Notes under the pieces: model-generated
Databases searched by the model: none
The model's input: the letters and a program-made list of their open reading frames with translations, nothing else
Told to the model about the DNA's origin: nothing
Source of the DNA: Roseovarius sp.
GTDB lineage: Bacteria; Pseudomonadota; Alphaproteobacteria; Rhodobacterales; Rhodobacteraceae
Direction: 5' to 3'
Length of the DNA: 64,000 nt
Assembly (NCBI RefSeq): GCF_030373445.1
Contig: NZ_JAUCYU010000006.1
Location: 186,001 to 250,000, forward strand
Position numbers and translations under genes: made by a program
Part shown: positions 17,881-26,287 of the stretch, one piece after another
Position numbering within the stretch: position 1 is the first letter of the stretch
How the letters are laid out: every line of letters begins with the position of its first letter

Positions 17881-19070
17881 CCCCGCGCCCCAAGCCCGAG
17901 CTGCATCAGCGTCTTGCGCACCGGCGCCAGCGAATAGATCGCGTTGAGCCCCATCGCCCGCGCATCCCGCAAGGGCTGGGAATGCACCATCGAGGCCCGG
18001 TTCAGCATGTCGATCCCCGTCACACGCAATCGCACCTCCGGATGCCGCCGCCGGTGATACTCGTCCAGCATCGCCCGGTCGCCCAGCCGCTCCGGCGCCG
18101 CCTGCGCCAGCTCCAGCAGCACCCGCATGTCGCCCAGGCTCATGTTCAAACCCTGCGCCCCGATCGGCGGCACCACATGCGCGGCCTCCGCCACCAGCGC
18201 CACCCGCTCGGCCGCCATCCGTTCCGCCACCTGGCTGATGATCGGCCAGATCGTCCGCCGCGAGGCCAGTTTCAGCGGCCCGAACATCAAGCAGGACCGC
18301 TCGTTCATCGCCGCCTCGAACTCCGCCTCCGGCAGGTCTTTCAGCCGCACCGCCGCGGGCCCCTCCTCCATCCACACGATGGCCGACGAAGGCCGCCCGT
18401 CATAGTCCGGCAAGGGCACCAGCGTGAACGGCCCGCCCGAGCGGTGAATCTCGGTCGACACATGCTCATGCGGAATGGGATGCGTCACGGCAAAGGCCAG
18501 CGCCTTCTGGCCGTAGCGCGTGGTCTTCACCGGCACCCCCGCCGCCGCCCGCACCGGCGAGTTCCGCCCGTCCGCGGCAATCACCAGCCGGCAGCGCACC
18601 CGCGACCCGTCCGACAGGCCCACCCGCGCCTCGGCCTCCCGCGTGAACAGCGATGCCACCCCGGTTCCGGGCCGGAAATCCACGCTGTCCAGCCCCTCCA
18701 GGTGCGCCACCATCTCCCGCCTGAGCAGCCAGTTGGGCAGGTTCCACCCGAACGGCTTCTCCGAGATATCCCCGGCGTCGAATTCCTTGATGATCCGCGG
18801 CTCCGCCACCTCGCCCCCGGCATCGACGATGCGCATCACCTGCAACGGCTCGGCCTGGGGCGCCAGCCGCTCCCACAGCCCCGCCTCTTCAAGCAACGCC
18901 TGCGCGGGCTGCAGGAATGCGGTGGTCCGCAAATCCGACCCTTCCGCATCCCGCTCCGTCACCGGCGGGGCGGGGTCGACACAGGTCACCCGGAACCCGG
19001 CCCGGCCAAAGATCGCCGCCGCCGCAAGCCCGGCCACGCCGCCGCCCGAGATCAGGATATCCGCGTCCAT
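17877..19070 (-). CDS. UbiH/UbiF/Coq6-family FAD-dependent hydroxylase
   Basis: A flavoprotein monooxygenase, most likely for ubiquinone ring hydroxylation. The 397 residues begin with the FAD-binding motif ILISGGGVAGLAAAAIF (5-21). The segment RLVIAADGRNSPVR near 160-173 matches the DG motif, and VALVAEAAHVVPPIGAQGLN near 285-305 is the second FAD motif, with A-E-A replacing the more usual G-D-A. Alphaproteobacteria often have a single broad-range enzyme (UbiL/UbiM type), so which ring position it hydroxylates cannot be told. The M50 gene overlaps its stop. Confidence 0.85.
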   Translation of the reverse strand: MDADILISGGGVAGLAAAAIFGRAGFRVTCVDPAPPVTERDAEGSDLRTTAFLQPAQALLEEAGLWERLAPQAEPLQVMRIVDAGGEVAEPRIIKEFDAGDISEKPFGWNLPNWLLRREMVAHLEGLDSVDFRPGTGVASLFTREAEARVGLSDGSRVRCRLVIAADGRNSPVRAAAGVPVKTTRYGQKALAFAVTHPIPHEHVSTEIHRSGGPFTLVPLPDYDGRPSSAIVWMEEGPAAVRLKDLPEAEFEAAMNERSCLMFGPLKLASRRTIWPIISQVAERMAAERVALVAEAAHVVPPIGAQGLNMSLGDMRVLLELAQAAPERLGDRAMLDEYHRRRHPEVRLRVTGIDMLNRASMVHSQPLRDARAMGLNAIYSLAPVRKTLMQLGLGARG

Positions 19071-19098
19071 GCCGTTTGCGTCCTTTCGCCCTGCCCTG

Positions 19099-19326
19099 CT
19101 AGCCCAGCGTGATCCGCACGATGGTCAGCATGCAGACAGGCACCATGGCCACCGCCGGAATGTAAAGCCCCGGCAGGCCCCACGTTATCACCGCCGCGGC
19201 CCAGGCCGCCAGCACAAGCAGCAGGCCCAGCAGGATAAAGGCAACGGTCCGCCCTTCGTTCTCCTGTGCCTGCGCGTGAAGGTCCATTGCTTCCGCCGTT
19301 TCGAGATACGCCATATCACTCTCCAT
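19099..19326 (-). CDS. Small membrane protein of unknown function
   Basis: The 75 residues have a short acidic N-terminus (to about 26) and two hydrophobic segments (about 28-47 and 50-70). No family is recognised. It lies 28 bp upstream of the UbiH-type gene on the same strand and could share its transcript. The start may be ATG 19326 or the internal ATG 19314 (MAYLET). Confidence 0.6.
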   Translation of the reverse strand: MESDMAYLETAEAMDLHAQAQENEGRTVAFILLGLLLVLAAWAAAVITWGLPGLYIPAVAMVPVCMLTIVRITLG

Positions 19327-19400
19327 GTTCGCGTTCGTCCCGGGGCACAGATAAGCTCTTTGCGCCCGCGCGAAATGCGCGTTTCGACGCAGGGCCGCCC

Positions 19401-20045
19401 TCAGATCAACCGCGCGAGGAAGCCGGTCAGGTCGTCGGTGTGGTGGTGGATATGGTCGGCCACGTGCGGCGCCTCGGCCACGTGGACGGTGCGCATGCCC
19501 ATGGCGTGCGGTTCGGCCAGGTTGCGGGGGTCGTCCTCGAACATCGCGGCCTTTTCGGTCAGCACGCCATCCAGTGCGAAAACCGCGTCGAACGCCGCCC
19601 GGTCGGGCTTGGGGTGAAAGCCCGCGTGCTCGACCCCGTAGATCGCGTCGAACGCCCCGCCAAGCCCCCGCTTTTCCACGACTTTCTGTGCATATGGCGC
19701 GGTGCCGTTGGTATAGACGATCTTGCGCCCCGGCAGGCTCCGGATATGGGAATTGAGGTCGGCATCGGCCTCGAGATGATCGAGCGAGATGTCATGCACA
19801 TGGGTCAGGTACGGCCCCGGATCGACCCCGTGCACCCGCATCAGCCCGGCCAGCGTGGTGCCATGCTCGGCCCAGTACTGCTTGCGCAGGCGGTCCGCCT
19901 CGGCCCGGCCCACCTTCAGCGCGTCCATCACGAACTGCGTCATCCGCACCTCGATCTGGTCGAAAAGCCGGGCGCGGGGCGGGTAAAGCGTGTTGTCGAG
20001 GTCGAAAACCCAGGTTTCGACATGGGTAAAATACTGTTTCGGCAT
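19401..20045 (-). CDS. HAD-family pyrimidine 5'-nucleotidase (YjjG/Sdt1-like)
   Basis: The 214 residues carry the HAD motif I VFDLDNTLYPP (nucleophile Asp15, acid Asp17), motif II IVYTNG (about 109-114), motif III lysine in HPKPDRAAF, and motif IV FEDDPRNL (about 168-175). This pattern, with LDNTLYP, marks the pyrimidine 5'-nucleotidase group that removes phosphate from UMP/CMP-like nucleotides. It is a single gene between the small membrane protein and the divergent GntR gene. Confidence 0.88.
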   Translation of the reverse strand: MPKQYFTHVETWVFDLDNTLYPPRARLFDQIEVRMTQFVMDALKVGRAEADRLRKQYWAEHGTTLAGLMRVHGVDPGPYLTHVHDISLDHLEADADLNSHIRSLPGRKIVYTNGTAPYAQKVVEKRGLGGAFDAIYGVEHAGFHPKPDRAAFDAVFALDGVLTEKAAMFEDDPRNLAEPHAMGMRTVHVAEAPHVADHIHHHTDDLTGFLARLI

Positions 20046-20135
20046 GGCGGCAGGATAGGCGCGCGCGCCGCCCGCTGCAACGCCAAGGCTTGATTGCCCG
20101 GCTGCCCCGCGCGTAAGGTCCGGCGGATAACGATA

Positions 20136-20810
20136 ATGCCAATGACCGCAGGGACACCGGAGCCGATGAAATCGCCGATCAAGGACGCCTACACGCTCAT
20201 CCTCGAAGCCATCGACATGGGCATCTTCAAGCCCGGCGACCGCCTTGTAGAAAGCGACCTGGCAGAGCGCTTCGGCGTCTCCCGCACACCCATCCGCGAG
20301 GCGCTGCAGCGGCTTGAAACCCAGTCCCTACTGGCTCGCGACGGCCGCAGCCTGATCGTGGCCTCGCTCGATCACAACCAGCTGGCCGAGCTTTACGTGG
20401 TCCGGGCCGAACTCGAGGGGCTCGCTGCCAGCCTCGCCGCCCGCCACGCCACCGAGGAAGAGGTCCGCGTTCTGCGCGACATGGTCGATGACGACCGCCA
20501 GCTTCTGGACGACCCTCAGGCGCTGGCCCGCGCCAACCGGCGGTTCCACAAGCAGATCCACCTTGCCTCGCACAACCGCTTCCTCGTCCAGCAGCTCGAT
20601 CTCGTGCACCGCTCGATGGCGCTGATGGCCACCACGTCGCTGGCCGCACGGGGCCGCGACGAGGATGCCCTGCGCGAACATGACGCCATCGTCTCGGCCA
20701 TCGAGTCGCGCGATGCCGACACCGCCGGAGAGGCCCTGCGCGCCCATATTTCCAAGGCCTTCGTGACCCGGCTGAAACTCGATTCAGGGGAAGTCGAAAG
20801 CACCGTCTGA
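20136..20810 (+). CDS. GntR-family regulator, FCD (FadR-like) subfamily
   Basis: A 224-residue protein. The winged helix (about 15-80) holds LAERFGVSRTPIREALQRLE, the standard GntR DNA-binding pattern. Residues 85-215 form an all-helical FCD effector domain with Asp/His metal-site candidates (RRFHKQIHLASHNRFL, and REHDAIVSAI near 185). Such proteins usually regulate catabolism of an organic acid; the target is not evident here. The start is either ATG 20136 or ATG 20142. The last 27 bp overlap the end of the convergent glycosyltransferase gene. Confidence 0.88.
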   Translation: MPMTAGTPEPMKSPIKDAYTLILEAIDMGIFKPGDRLVESDLAERFGVSRTPIREALQRLETQSLLARDGRSLIVASLDHNQLAELYVVRAELEGLAASLAARHATEEEVRVLRDMVDDDRQLLDDPQALARANRRFHKQIHLASHNRFLVQQLDLVHRSMALMATTSLAARGRDEDALREHDAIVSAIESRDADTAGEALRAHISKAFVTRLKLDSGEVESTV

Positions 20811-22703
20811 CCCGCGCGGCAACGCCCGCCGCAGGTGGCCGGCCCCCTGCGACAGCCCATGCTGCGTCTTGTCCCAGAAGAACGGTTTCAGCACCAGTTC
20901 ATAGAGCGCCTTGTACGCCGCCACCGCCCCCAGCGGACCATAGAAATGCATGGTCGGCGTCCACAGGATGAGGTGCTTGTGCCGCGCCCGCGCCACCGCC
21001 GTGGCATGAATCGTCAGGTTGACCACCTCGATCGTCAGGAAGAGCGACCCCAGCACCACCATCACCCAATGCGGCAGCACCGGGTCGAGCGGGTGCGGCA
21101 AGCCCAGCAGCACCAGCCAGAACGACCACAGGAAGGGGGCAAGGAACACCTGCGACAGCGCCGTCACGAAATGCGCCTGGAAGCCCAGGAAACGCCATGT
21201 TCCCAACTGCCGCAGCAACTCGCGCGGCCGCCGCATATGGACAAGGTAGGTGGTCATGTACCCTTTCAGCCATCGCGAACGCTGCTTGATCCACGGCCAT
21301 GGCAGGCAATTGGCCTCCTCCGCCGTCACGGTCGCCAGCATCTCCGTCCGGTAGCCGTGCCGCGCCAGCCGGAAGCCCAGGTCGGCATCCTCGGTCACGT
21401 TGTGCGAATCCCAGGCCCCCACCCGTTCCAGCGCCTCGCGGCGGCAGAACACCGTGGTGCCCCCAAGCGGGATCGCCAGCCCCATCCGCGCCATGCCCGG
21501 CAGGATCATCCGGAACCACGTGGCATATTCGATGGTGAAACACCGCGCCAGCCAGTTCTGGCGCGGGTTGTAATAGTCGAGGTAGCCCTGCACGCAGGCC
21601 ATCTCGGGCGGTGAGGCGCCGAACCTGCGCACCACCTGCATGATCTGATCCGGCGCCGGCGCATCCTCGGCGTCGTAGATGCCGATGATGTCGCCATCGC
21701 AGAAATCGAGCGCGTAATTCATCGCCCGCGGCTTCGTTCGCGGCGTGCCATCGGGCACTACCACGGCCCGGATCCACGGCGGCAGGTCGATCCCCGCCAG
21801 GGCCTCGCGCGTTTCGCCATCCTCCTCCTCCAGCACGAGGATCACGTCCAGCAGGCTTTTCGGATAGGTCAGCCGCGTCAGCCGCGCCACCAGCTCGTGC
21901 ACGATCTCGGTTTCCCGGAAAAGCGGCACCAGCACCGACACCCGCGGCAGCGGCAGCTTCCGCAGGGGCTGGGGTGCCGGGGGCTCCGGCGGTCCGACCA
22001 CCAGGCCGGTCACGAAGGCCGCCATCTTGAACAGGGCCGAAATGATCAGCGTGACCACCGCCCAGCCCGCCAGCACCCCGAAGACGAGCCGCGGCTGAAG
22101 CACCGTCACCAGCGCCAGAGCCAGCAACAGCAGCGCCACCGCCGTCAGCCGGACCTCCCGCCGCTGCCCCCATGTGCGGCAGCTTTCCTCTTCCGGCACG
22201 CGGGTCACCATCGCCTGTGTCAGCGCGGGGCGGTGCAGCTCCGCCAGCCGGCCCTGGATCACCGGCCGCGAGGAAAACAGAACCCGCGCCGGCTTGAGCG
22301 CCATCGGCAGGTGCGGCCGGATCGCATCGCTGCTGCGCCGGTCGCTGCAGACGATGGCAGCCTTCCCGTCGCGGTCGACCACCGGCAGCACCGCGTGCCG
22401 GATCAGGGTTTCGACCGGCGTATCGACGTGAAACTGCTTTAGCTGCGCCAGCTCCCCCTTCGACAGGCAGCGCGACTTGAACGCGCGCGCATTCGCCTCC
22501 AGCAACTCGGCCTCGCTGGCCAGCCCCTCGGCGCTCAGGATCCGGTCAAGCGTGGCGTCCGACCGCGCCCCGACCCAGCCCGCCCGCTCGAGGTCGTCAC
22601 GGCTGACGGTTCCCCTGGCCAGCAAATCCCTTTCCAGCGCCGACGGAGCTGTGCCGGCGGCGCGTTTTACCGGACCAAGGTGACGTAATTCCGAAATGCC
22701 CAT
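20784..22703 (-). CDS. Membrane glycosyltransferase family 2 with N-terminal MshEN/GspE-N-like region
   Basis: A protein of 639 residues. Residues about 20-100 contain two LxxxLLxxGxxxxxxL-type repeats (ERDLLARGTVSRDDLERA and LDRILSAEGLASEAELLEA), resembling the N-terminal domain of GspE/MshE. Two helices follow (about 185-230). A GT-A domain has VSVLVPLFRETEIV, the DxD-like IYDAEDAPAPDQ, TEDADLGFRL and QRSRWLKGYM (QxxRW), the signature of processive GT2 enzymes. C-terminal helices complete the membrane part. It probably polymerises or exports an exopolysaccharide; NfrB-type proteins combine the same modules. A CtrA-like box lies 45 bp upstream of the start. Confidence 0.85.
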   Translation of the reverse strand: MGISELRHLGPVKRAAGTAPSALERDLLARGTVSRDDLERAGWVGARSDATLDRILSAEGLASEAELLEANARAFKSRCLSKGELAQLKQFHVDTPVETLIRHAVLPVVDRDGKAAIVCSDRRSSDAIRPHLPMALKPARVLFSSRPVIQGRLAELHRPALTQAMVTRVPEEESCRTWGQRREVRLTAVALLLLALALVTVLQPRLVFGVLAGWAVVTLIISALFKMAAFVTGLVVGPPEPPAPQPLRKLPLPRVSVLVPLFRETEIVHELVARLTRLTYPKSLLDVILVLEEEDGETREALAGIDLPPWIRAVVVPDGTPRTKPRAMNYALDFCDGDIIGIYDAEDAPAPDQIMQVVRRFGASPPEMACVQGYLDYYNPRQNWLARCFTIEYATWFRMILPGMARMGLAIPLGGTTVFCRREALERVGAWDSHNVTEDADLGFRLARHGYRTEMLATVTAEEANCLPWPWIKQRSRWLKGYMTTYLVHMRRPRELLRQLGTWRFLGFQAHFVTALSQVFLAPFLWSFWLVLLGLPHPLDPVLPHWVMVVLGSLFLTIEVVNLTIHATAVARARHKHLILWTPTMHFYGPLGAVAAYKALYELVLKPFFWDKTQHGLSQGAGHLRRALPRGSDGAFDFP

Positions 22704-22747
22704 TTGCCGCTCCTCGCGGTCTCAAACGGACGCGAGGATGACCGGAC

Positions 22748-22766
22748 ATGGTTAAGGAAGCGTAAA
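22748..22766 (-). promoter_or_regulatory. CtrA-like binding site before the glycosyltransferase gene
   Basis: On the minus strand TTTA-CGCTTCC-TTAACCAT matches the CtrA consensus TTAA-N7-TTAACCAT with one mismatch. It is centred about 54 bp upstream of the ATG, a position suited to activation. Confidence 0.45.
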
Positions 22767-22796
22767 CAAAGGGTTAACGCCCAATAGGCGAAAAGG

Positions 22797-23945
22797 TTAA
22801 CGGTCCATCGACGCCGCGAAGCGCTCGAACAGGTAGAAGCTGTCCTGCGGGCCGGGGCTGGCCTCGGGGTGGTGCTGGACCGAGAAGACCGGGCGGCCAT
22901 CCAGCCGGATGCCGCAGTTCGAGCCGTCGAAGAGCGACACGTGCGTCTCCGTCACGCCCTTGGGCAGGGTCTGGCTGTCGACCGCGAAGCCGTGGTTCAT
23001 CGAGGTGATCTCGACCTTGCCGGTCTCCAGCTCCTGCACCGGGTGGTTGGCGCCGTGGTGGCCGTGGTTCATCTTGACCGTCTTCGCGCCCAGCGCCAGC
23101 CCCAGCATCTGGTGGCCGAGGCAGATGCCGAAGATCGGCAGCCCCTTGTCCATCACGCCCTGGATCATCGGCACGGCGTACTCCCCCGTCGCCGCCGGGT
23201 CGCCGGGGCCGTTCGACAGGAACACGCCGTCGGGGTTCTGTGCCAGCACGTCCTCGGCGGTGGAGGTGGCGGGCATCACCGTCACCTCGCAGCCGGCGCT
23301 GGCAAGACAGCGCAGGATGTTGCGCTTGGCGCCGTAATCCACCGCCACGACCTTGTGCCGCGCCTCTTTCTGGCGGCTATAGCCATCGGGCCAGGCCCAG
23401 CGCATCTCGTCCCAGCGGTAGGATTGCGCACAGCTCACCCGCTTGGCGAGGTCCATCCCCTCGAGCCCGGCAAACCCGCGGGCGTGGCTGATCAGCGCGC
23501 CAACATCGAAATTCCCGTCCGGGTCATGGGCCAGCGCCACGTGCGGCGCGCCCTGCTGCCGGATCGCCCGGGTCAGCCGGCGGGTGTCCACGCCGCCGAT
23601 CGCCACGCGGCCGCGCCGCGCCAGCCAGTCCGACAGCCGTTCGGCCGAGCGCCAGTTACTGGGCTCGGTCGGGTCCCATTTCACCACCATGCCCTCGGCC
23701 ACCGGGTCGGCGGTCTCGTCATCCTCGGGGTTCACGCCGACATTGCCGATATGGGGAAAGGTGAAGGTGACGACCTGCCCCGCATAGGAAGGGTCGGTCA
23801 TGATCTCCTGGTAGCCGGTCATGGCGGTGTTGAAGCAAAGCTCTGCCGTGACCTGCCCGGTCGCCCCGAACCCCTTGCCATAGAAGACGGACCCGTCGGC
23901 CAGGACAAGGCAGGCGGTCGGGCGCTTTTGGGGCGAGTGGGCCAT
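22797..23945 (-). CDS. carA: Carbamoyl-phosphate synthase small (glutaminase) subunit
   Basis: CarA hydrolyses glutamine and passes ammonia to CarB for carbamoyl phosphate, the precursor of pyrimidines and arginine. The 382 residues have the N-terminal CPSase small domain (GYQEIMTDPSYAGQ near 44-57) and a class I glutaminase domain: VVAVDYGAKRNILR, the nucleophile in GICLGHQMLGLA (about Cys275) and the HHPEASPGP His/Glu pair near the C-terminus. ATG at 23945 fits homology. carB is not in the window. It is divergent from yqeY across 197 bp. Confidence 0.96.
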   Translation of the reverse strand: MAHSPQKRPTACLVLADGSVFYGKGFGATGQVTAELCFNTAMTGYQEIMTDPSYAGQVVTFTFPHIGNVGVNPEDDETADPVAEGMVVKWDPTEPSNWRSAERLSDWLARRGRVAIGGVDTRRLTRAIRQQGAPHVALAHDPDGNFDVGALISHARGFAGLEGMDLAKRVSCAQSYRWDEMRWAWPDGYSRQKEARHKVVAVDYGAKRNILRCLASAGCEVTVMPATSTAEDVLAQNPDGVFLSNGPGDPAATGEYAVPMIQGVMDKGLPIFGICLGHQMLGLALGAKTVKMNHGHHGANHPVQELETGKVEITSMNHGFAVDSQTLPKGVTETHVSLFDGSNCGIRLDGRPVFSVQHHPEASPGPQDSFYLFERFAASMDR

Positions 23946-24142
23946 GGCGAAAGAATCTCCGGGGGTGCAAATTGGCCGGAAACTATGGTCGCGGCCCCCG
24001 AGGGTCAAGGGCACAACCGCGCTGTTGCACCGCTGCCATCTGCAGGCCCGCCCGGTATGCCGTGACGTCAGGCGCGGTTGCCACCCCTTGCGCTTTCCGA
24101 TAGGTTGACGGTCTTGCCAGCGGCCATGGGGAAAATACGTCG

Positions 24143-24601
24143 ATGGGATTGAGAGAGCAGGTCAACACTGCGCTGAAGCAGGCCATGAAAGAGAAGGACA
24201 GCGCGCGCCTCGCGACGCTGCGGCTGATCAACGCGGCCATCAAGGACCAGGACATCGCCCGGCGCGGCGCCGATGGCGACACCGACCTGACCGATGCCGA
24301 CATCATGGCCATTCTCGGCAAGATGACCAAGCAGCGCCAGGAAAGCGTCCGCGCCTACGAGGAGGGCGGCCGGCTCGACCTGGCCGAGCGCGAGCAGCGC
24401 GAGATCGAGATCATCGCCGAGTTCCTGCCCCGTGCGCTCGACGAGGCCGAGGTGGATGCCGCCATCGACAAGGCGATCAAGGACACCGGGGCCACCTCGA
24501 TCCGGGACATGGGCAAGATCATGGGCCGGCTGAAAGAGAAATACACCGGCCAGATGGATTTCGGCACGGTGGGTCCGAAGGTTAAGGAACGGCTGGCCTG
24601 A
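24143..24601 (+). CDS. GatB/YqeY domain protein
   Basis: This 152-residue protein matches YqeY along its whole length (LREQVNTALKQAMKEKDSARLATLRLINAAIKDQ at the start and the GKIMGRLKEKYTGQMD tail). The domain resembles the tRNA-binding tail of GatB, but as a stand-alone protein its role is not established. It lies divergent from carA, a common neighbourhood in Rhodobacterales. The start is preceded by a weak GGGGAAAA sequence. Confidence 0.88.
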   Translation: MGLREQVNTALKQAMKEKDSARLATLRLINAAIKDQDIARRGADGDTDLTDADIMAILGKMTKQRQESVRAYEEGGRLDLAEREQREIEIIAEFLPRALDEAEVDAAIDKAIKDTGATSIRDMGKIMGRLKEKYTGQMDFGTVGPKVKERLA

Positions 24602-24649
24602 CGGGAACCGGCCTTCGCCCGCGTTAACGAACTCGGCCGCAATCGCGAC

Positions 24650-24693
24650 GTCGGTATCGCGTCGGTATAACGTCGGTATTTCGTCGGTGTTTT
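24650..24693. repeat. Tandem 11-bp repeat array (diverged third copy)
   Basis: Four contiguous units on the plus strand: GTCGGTATCGC, GTCGGTATAAC, GTCGGTATTTC, GTCGGTGTTTT. ATCGCGAC lies directly before the array and GTTAACG about 25 bp upstream, matching the layout of the 83-bp blocks at 10643 and 53495, which are in the opposite orientation. Confidence 0.82.
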
Positions 24694-24717
24694 TTCCCGA
24701 GACGTGGCGGTTCGGGG

Positions 24718-24763
24718 CGATATCTTGAAAAGATATCGGGTCGAATTCTTTTCAAGAATTCGA
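24718..24763. repeat. Paired palindromes
   Basis: CGATATCTT-GAA-AAGATATCG (24718-24738) and TCGAATTCTT-TTC-AAGAATTCGA (24741-24763), the same family and spacing as at 15896. They lie between the 11-bp array and the convergent DUF2244 gene. Confidence 0.85.
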
Positions 24764-24809
24764 TGCGTTGTGGCCTCGGGCCCAGGTGCGGGGCGGGGCG
24801 GGGGTGAAT

Positions 24810-24826
24810 GGTGGGTTGCACCCACC
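24810..24826. terminator. Short hairpin directly after the DUF2244 stop
   Basis: GGTGGGT-TGC-ACCCACC forms a perfect 7-bp stem abutting the stop of the minus-strand gene. No T run follows on either strand, so it is a weak terminator candidate or an RNA-end hairpin. Confidence 0.4.
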
Positions 24827-25327
24827 CTACGATTTCACCGCCTGCCGCAGCGCATCGGACAGCTCGCCGTAGAGCGCCTTGCGCTCGTCCTCCGACAGGA
24901 AGGCCCCGATCTCGACCTCGCGGCCCTTGCCGCTCAGCGTCACGTAATACGGCACCGGCCCGCCCTTCTCGTGCATGGCGGCCCTGGCCCAGTAGCTCTG
25001 GCAGGCCCATTCCTGCGTTGCGCCGCGCGGGTCGGTGCGGGTCAGGCGAACCTCCTCGGAATCGATGGAAAGGTCCTCGTTCAGCCGGGCATCGCGATAG
25101 GACCGTTCCAGCCCCCACCAGAGCCCCGCCACCGCCAGCAACAGGAAGGGCAGAAGCCCCCACAGCACGATCGTGCCCAGAAGCGGATAAAGCGGGATGG
25201 TGATCAGCGTGAAGGTCGCGAGGATGAAGGCCGCGAATCCCCGCCGCGGCAATGACCGGTGCGGCCAGAGACGCAGGCGGCGCACGGTGCCGCCGGGATC
25301 TGTCGTTGCGCTCCACTCGTAAGGCAT
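24827..25327 (-). CDS. DUF2244 membrane protein
   Basis: The 166 residues have two membrane helices near the N-terminus (about 30-50 and 53-72, FAAFILATFTLITIPLYPLL and an LPFLLLAVAGLWWGL stretch), then a soluble domain with the WACQSYWARAAMHE segment typical of DUF2244. The function is unknown. It is the last gene of a likely cupin-dtd-DUF2244 operon (55 bp after dtd). Confidence 0.8.
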   Translation of the reverse strand: MPYEWSATTDPGGTVRRLRLWPHRSLPRRGFAAFILATFTLITIPLYPLLGTIVLWGLLPFLLLAVAGLWWGLERSYRDARLNEDLSIDSEEVRLTRTDPRGATQEWACQSYWARAAMHEKGGPVPYYVTLSGKGREVEIGAFLSEDERKALYGELSDALRQAVKS

Positions 25328-25382
25328 GACCCTATCCTAGCGTGGCCGACGGAAAGGGAAACCGCGCCGATGCGCGCGGGTC

Positions 25383-25820
25383 TCAGCTTTCCATCCAGAT
25401 CGTCACCGGCCCGTCATTGAGCAGCTCGACCTTCATGTCGGCGCCGAACCGGCCCGTCTCGACCGGCACGCCCTGCGCGGCCAGTTGCCCGGCGAAATAT
25501 TCGTAGAGGCGCTCCCCCTCCTCCGGCGGCGCGGCGGTGGAAAAGCCGGGGCGATTGCCGCGGCTGGTGTCGGCGGCCAGCGTGAACTGGCTGACGACCA
25601 GCGCGGCGCCGCCCATGTCGCGCACCGAGAGGTTCATCTTGCCGGCCGCGTCGGGAAAGATGCGGAGTTTCGCGACCTTGGCGGCCAGCTGGTCGGCCTG
25701 CGCCTCGGCGTCGCCCTGCATGGCGCAGACGAGGATCAGCAGGCCCGGACCGGTCTGACCGATCACCTCGCCCTCGACCGTGACCGAGGCATGGGCCACC
25801 CGTTGCAGCAATGCGCGCAT
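25383..25820 (-). CDS. dtd: D-aminoacyl-tRNA deacylase
   Basis: Dtd removes D-amino acids (and glycine from tRNA-Ala) mischarged on tRNA. The 145 residues match the family length: [15 protein letters not shown] start, the SQFTLAAD motif (about 77-84), the [16 protein letters not shown] segment, and the C-terminal [11 protein letters not shown] with the conserved Gly-Pro cis motif. ATG at 25820 was chosen on the conserved N-terminus; the frame is open further upstream. The cupin gene ends 13 bp upstream. Confidence 0.95.
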   Translation of the reverse strand: MRALLQRVAHASVTVEGEVIGQTGPGLLILVCAMQGDAEAQADQLAAKVAKLRIFPDAAGKMNLSVRDMGGAALVVSQFTLAADTSRGNRPGFSTAAPPEEGERLYEYFAGQLAAQGVPVETGRFGADMKVELLNDGPVTIWMES

Positions 25821-25833
25821 GTCCGGCCCCTTT

Positions 25834-26190
25834 TCAGATCCGCGGCTTCGGCGCCGGCTCGCGGTCGGCATCGCCGGAGTTGGGCTCGCCCTTCGGCTCG
25901 ATCAGCAGCACGCTGACCTCCTGCTCGGCGCGCGGGCGGTGGACCACGCCCTGCGGCACCACGATCATTTCCCCGGCGCGGAGGGTCTGGTTCGGGCGGT
26001 CCTCGAACTCCATCACCATCTCGCCCTCGAGCACGAGGAAGAAATCATCGGTCGTGTCGTGCTTGTGAAAGGGAAACTCCCCCTGGAATTTCACCACCAT
26101 GACGTCGTTGTCGTTGTAATCGGCCACGACATGCGGATCCCAGTGAGTGGTAAACCGCGCCAGTTTTTCCGCCAGGTTGATCGTGCCCAT
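25834..26190 (-). CDS. Single-domain cupin protein
   Basis: A cupin of 118 residues with motif 1 [20 protein letters not shown] (metal ligands His, His, Glu) and motif 2 [13 protein letters not shown] (His). The N-terminus is [23 protein letters not shown]. It probably binds a divalent metal; the substrate is unknown. It is first in the operon with dtd and DUF2244, and divergent from the GlxA-type gene across 97 bp. ATG at 26190 is where homology starts. Confidence 0.82.
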   Translation of the reverse strand: MGTINLAEKLARFTTHWDPHVVADYNDNDVMVVKFQGEFPFHKHDTTDDFFLVLEGEMVMEFEDRPNQTLRAGEMIVVPQGVVHRPRAEQEVSVLLIEPKGEPNSGDADREPAPKPRI

Positions 26191-26287
26191 ACGTGCCCTC
26201 CGCCAACAGCCTGTTTCGCCCAGCCATGCCCAAGCCGCCCCGCCGGCGCAAGGAATTTTGCACATACGCGCGCCACGGTGCTAAGCC

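Noticed and set aside
24650-24693. Short direct repeats as a CRISPR-like array
   Set aside because: Units are 11 bp and contiguous without spacers, and no cas genes are nearby.
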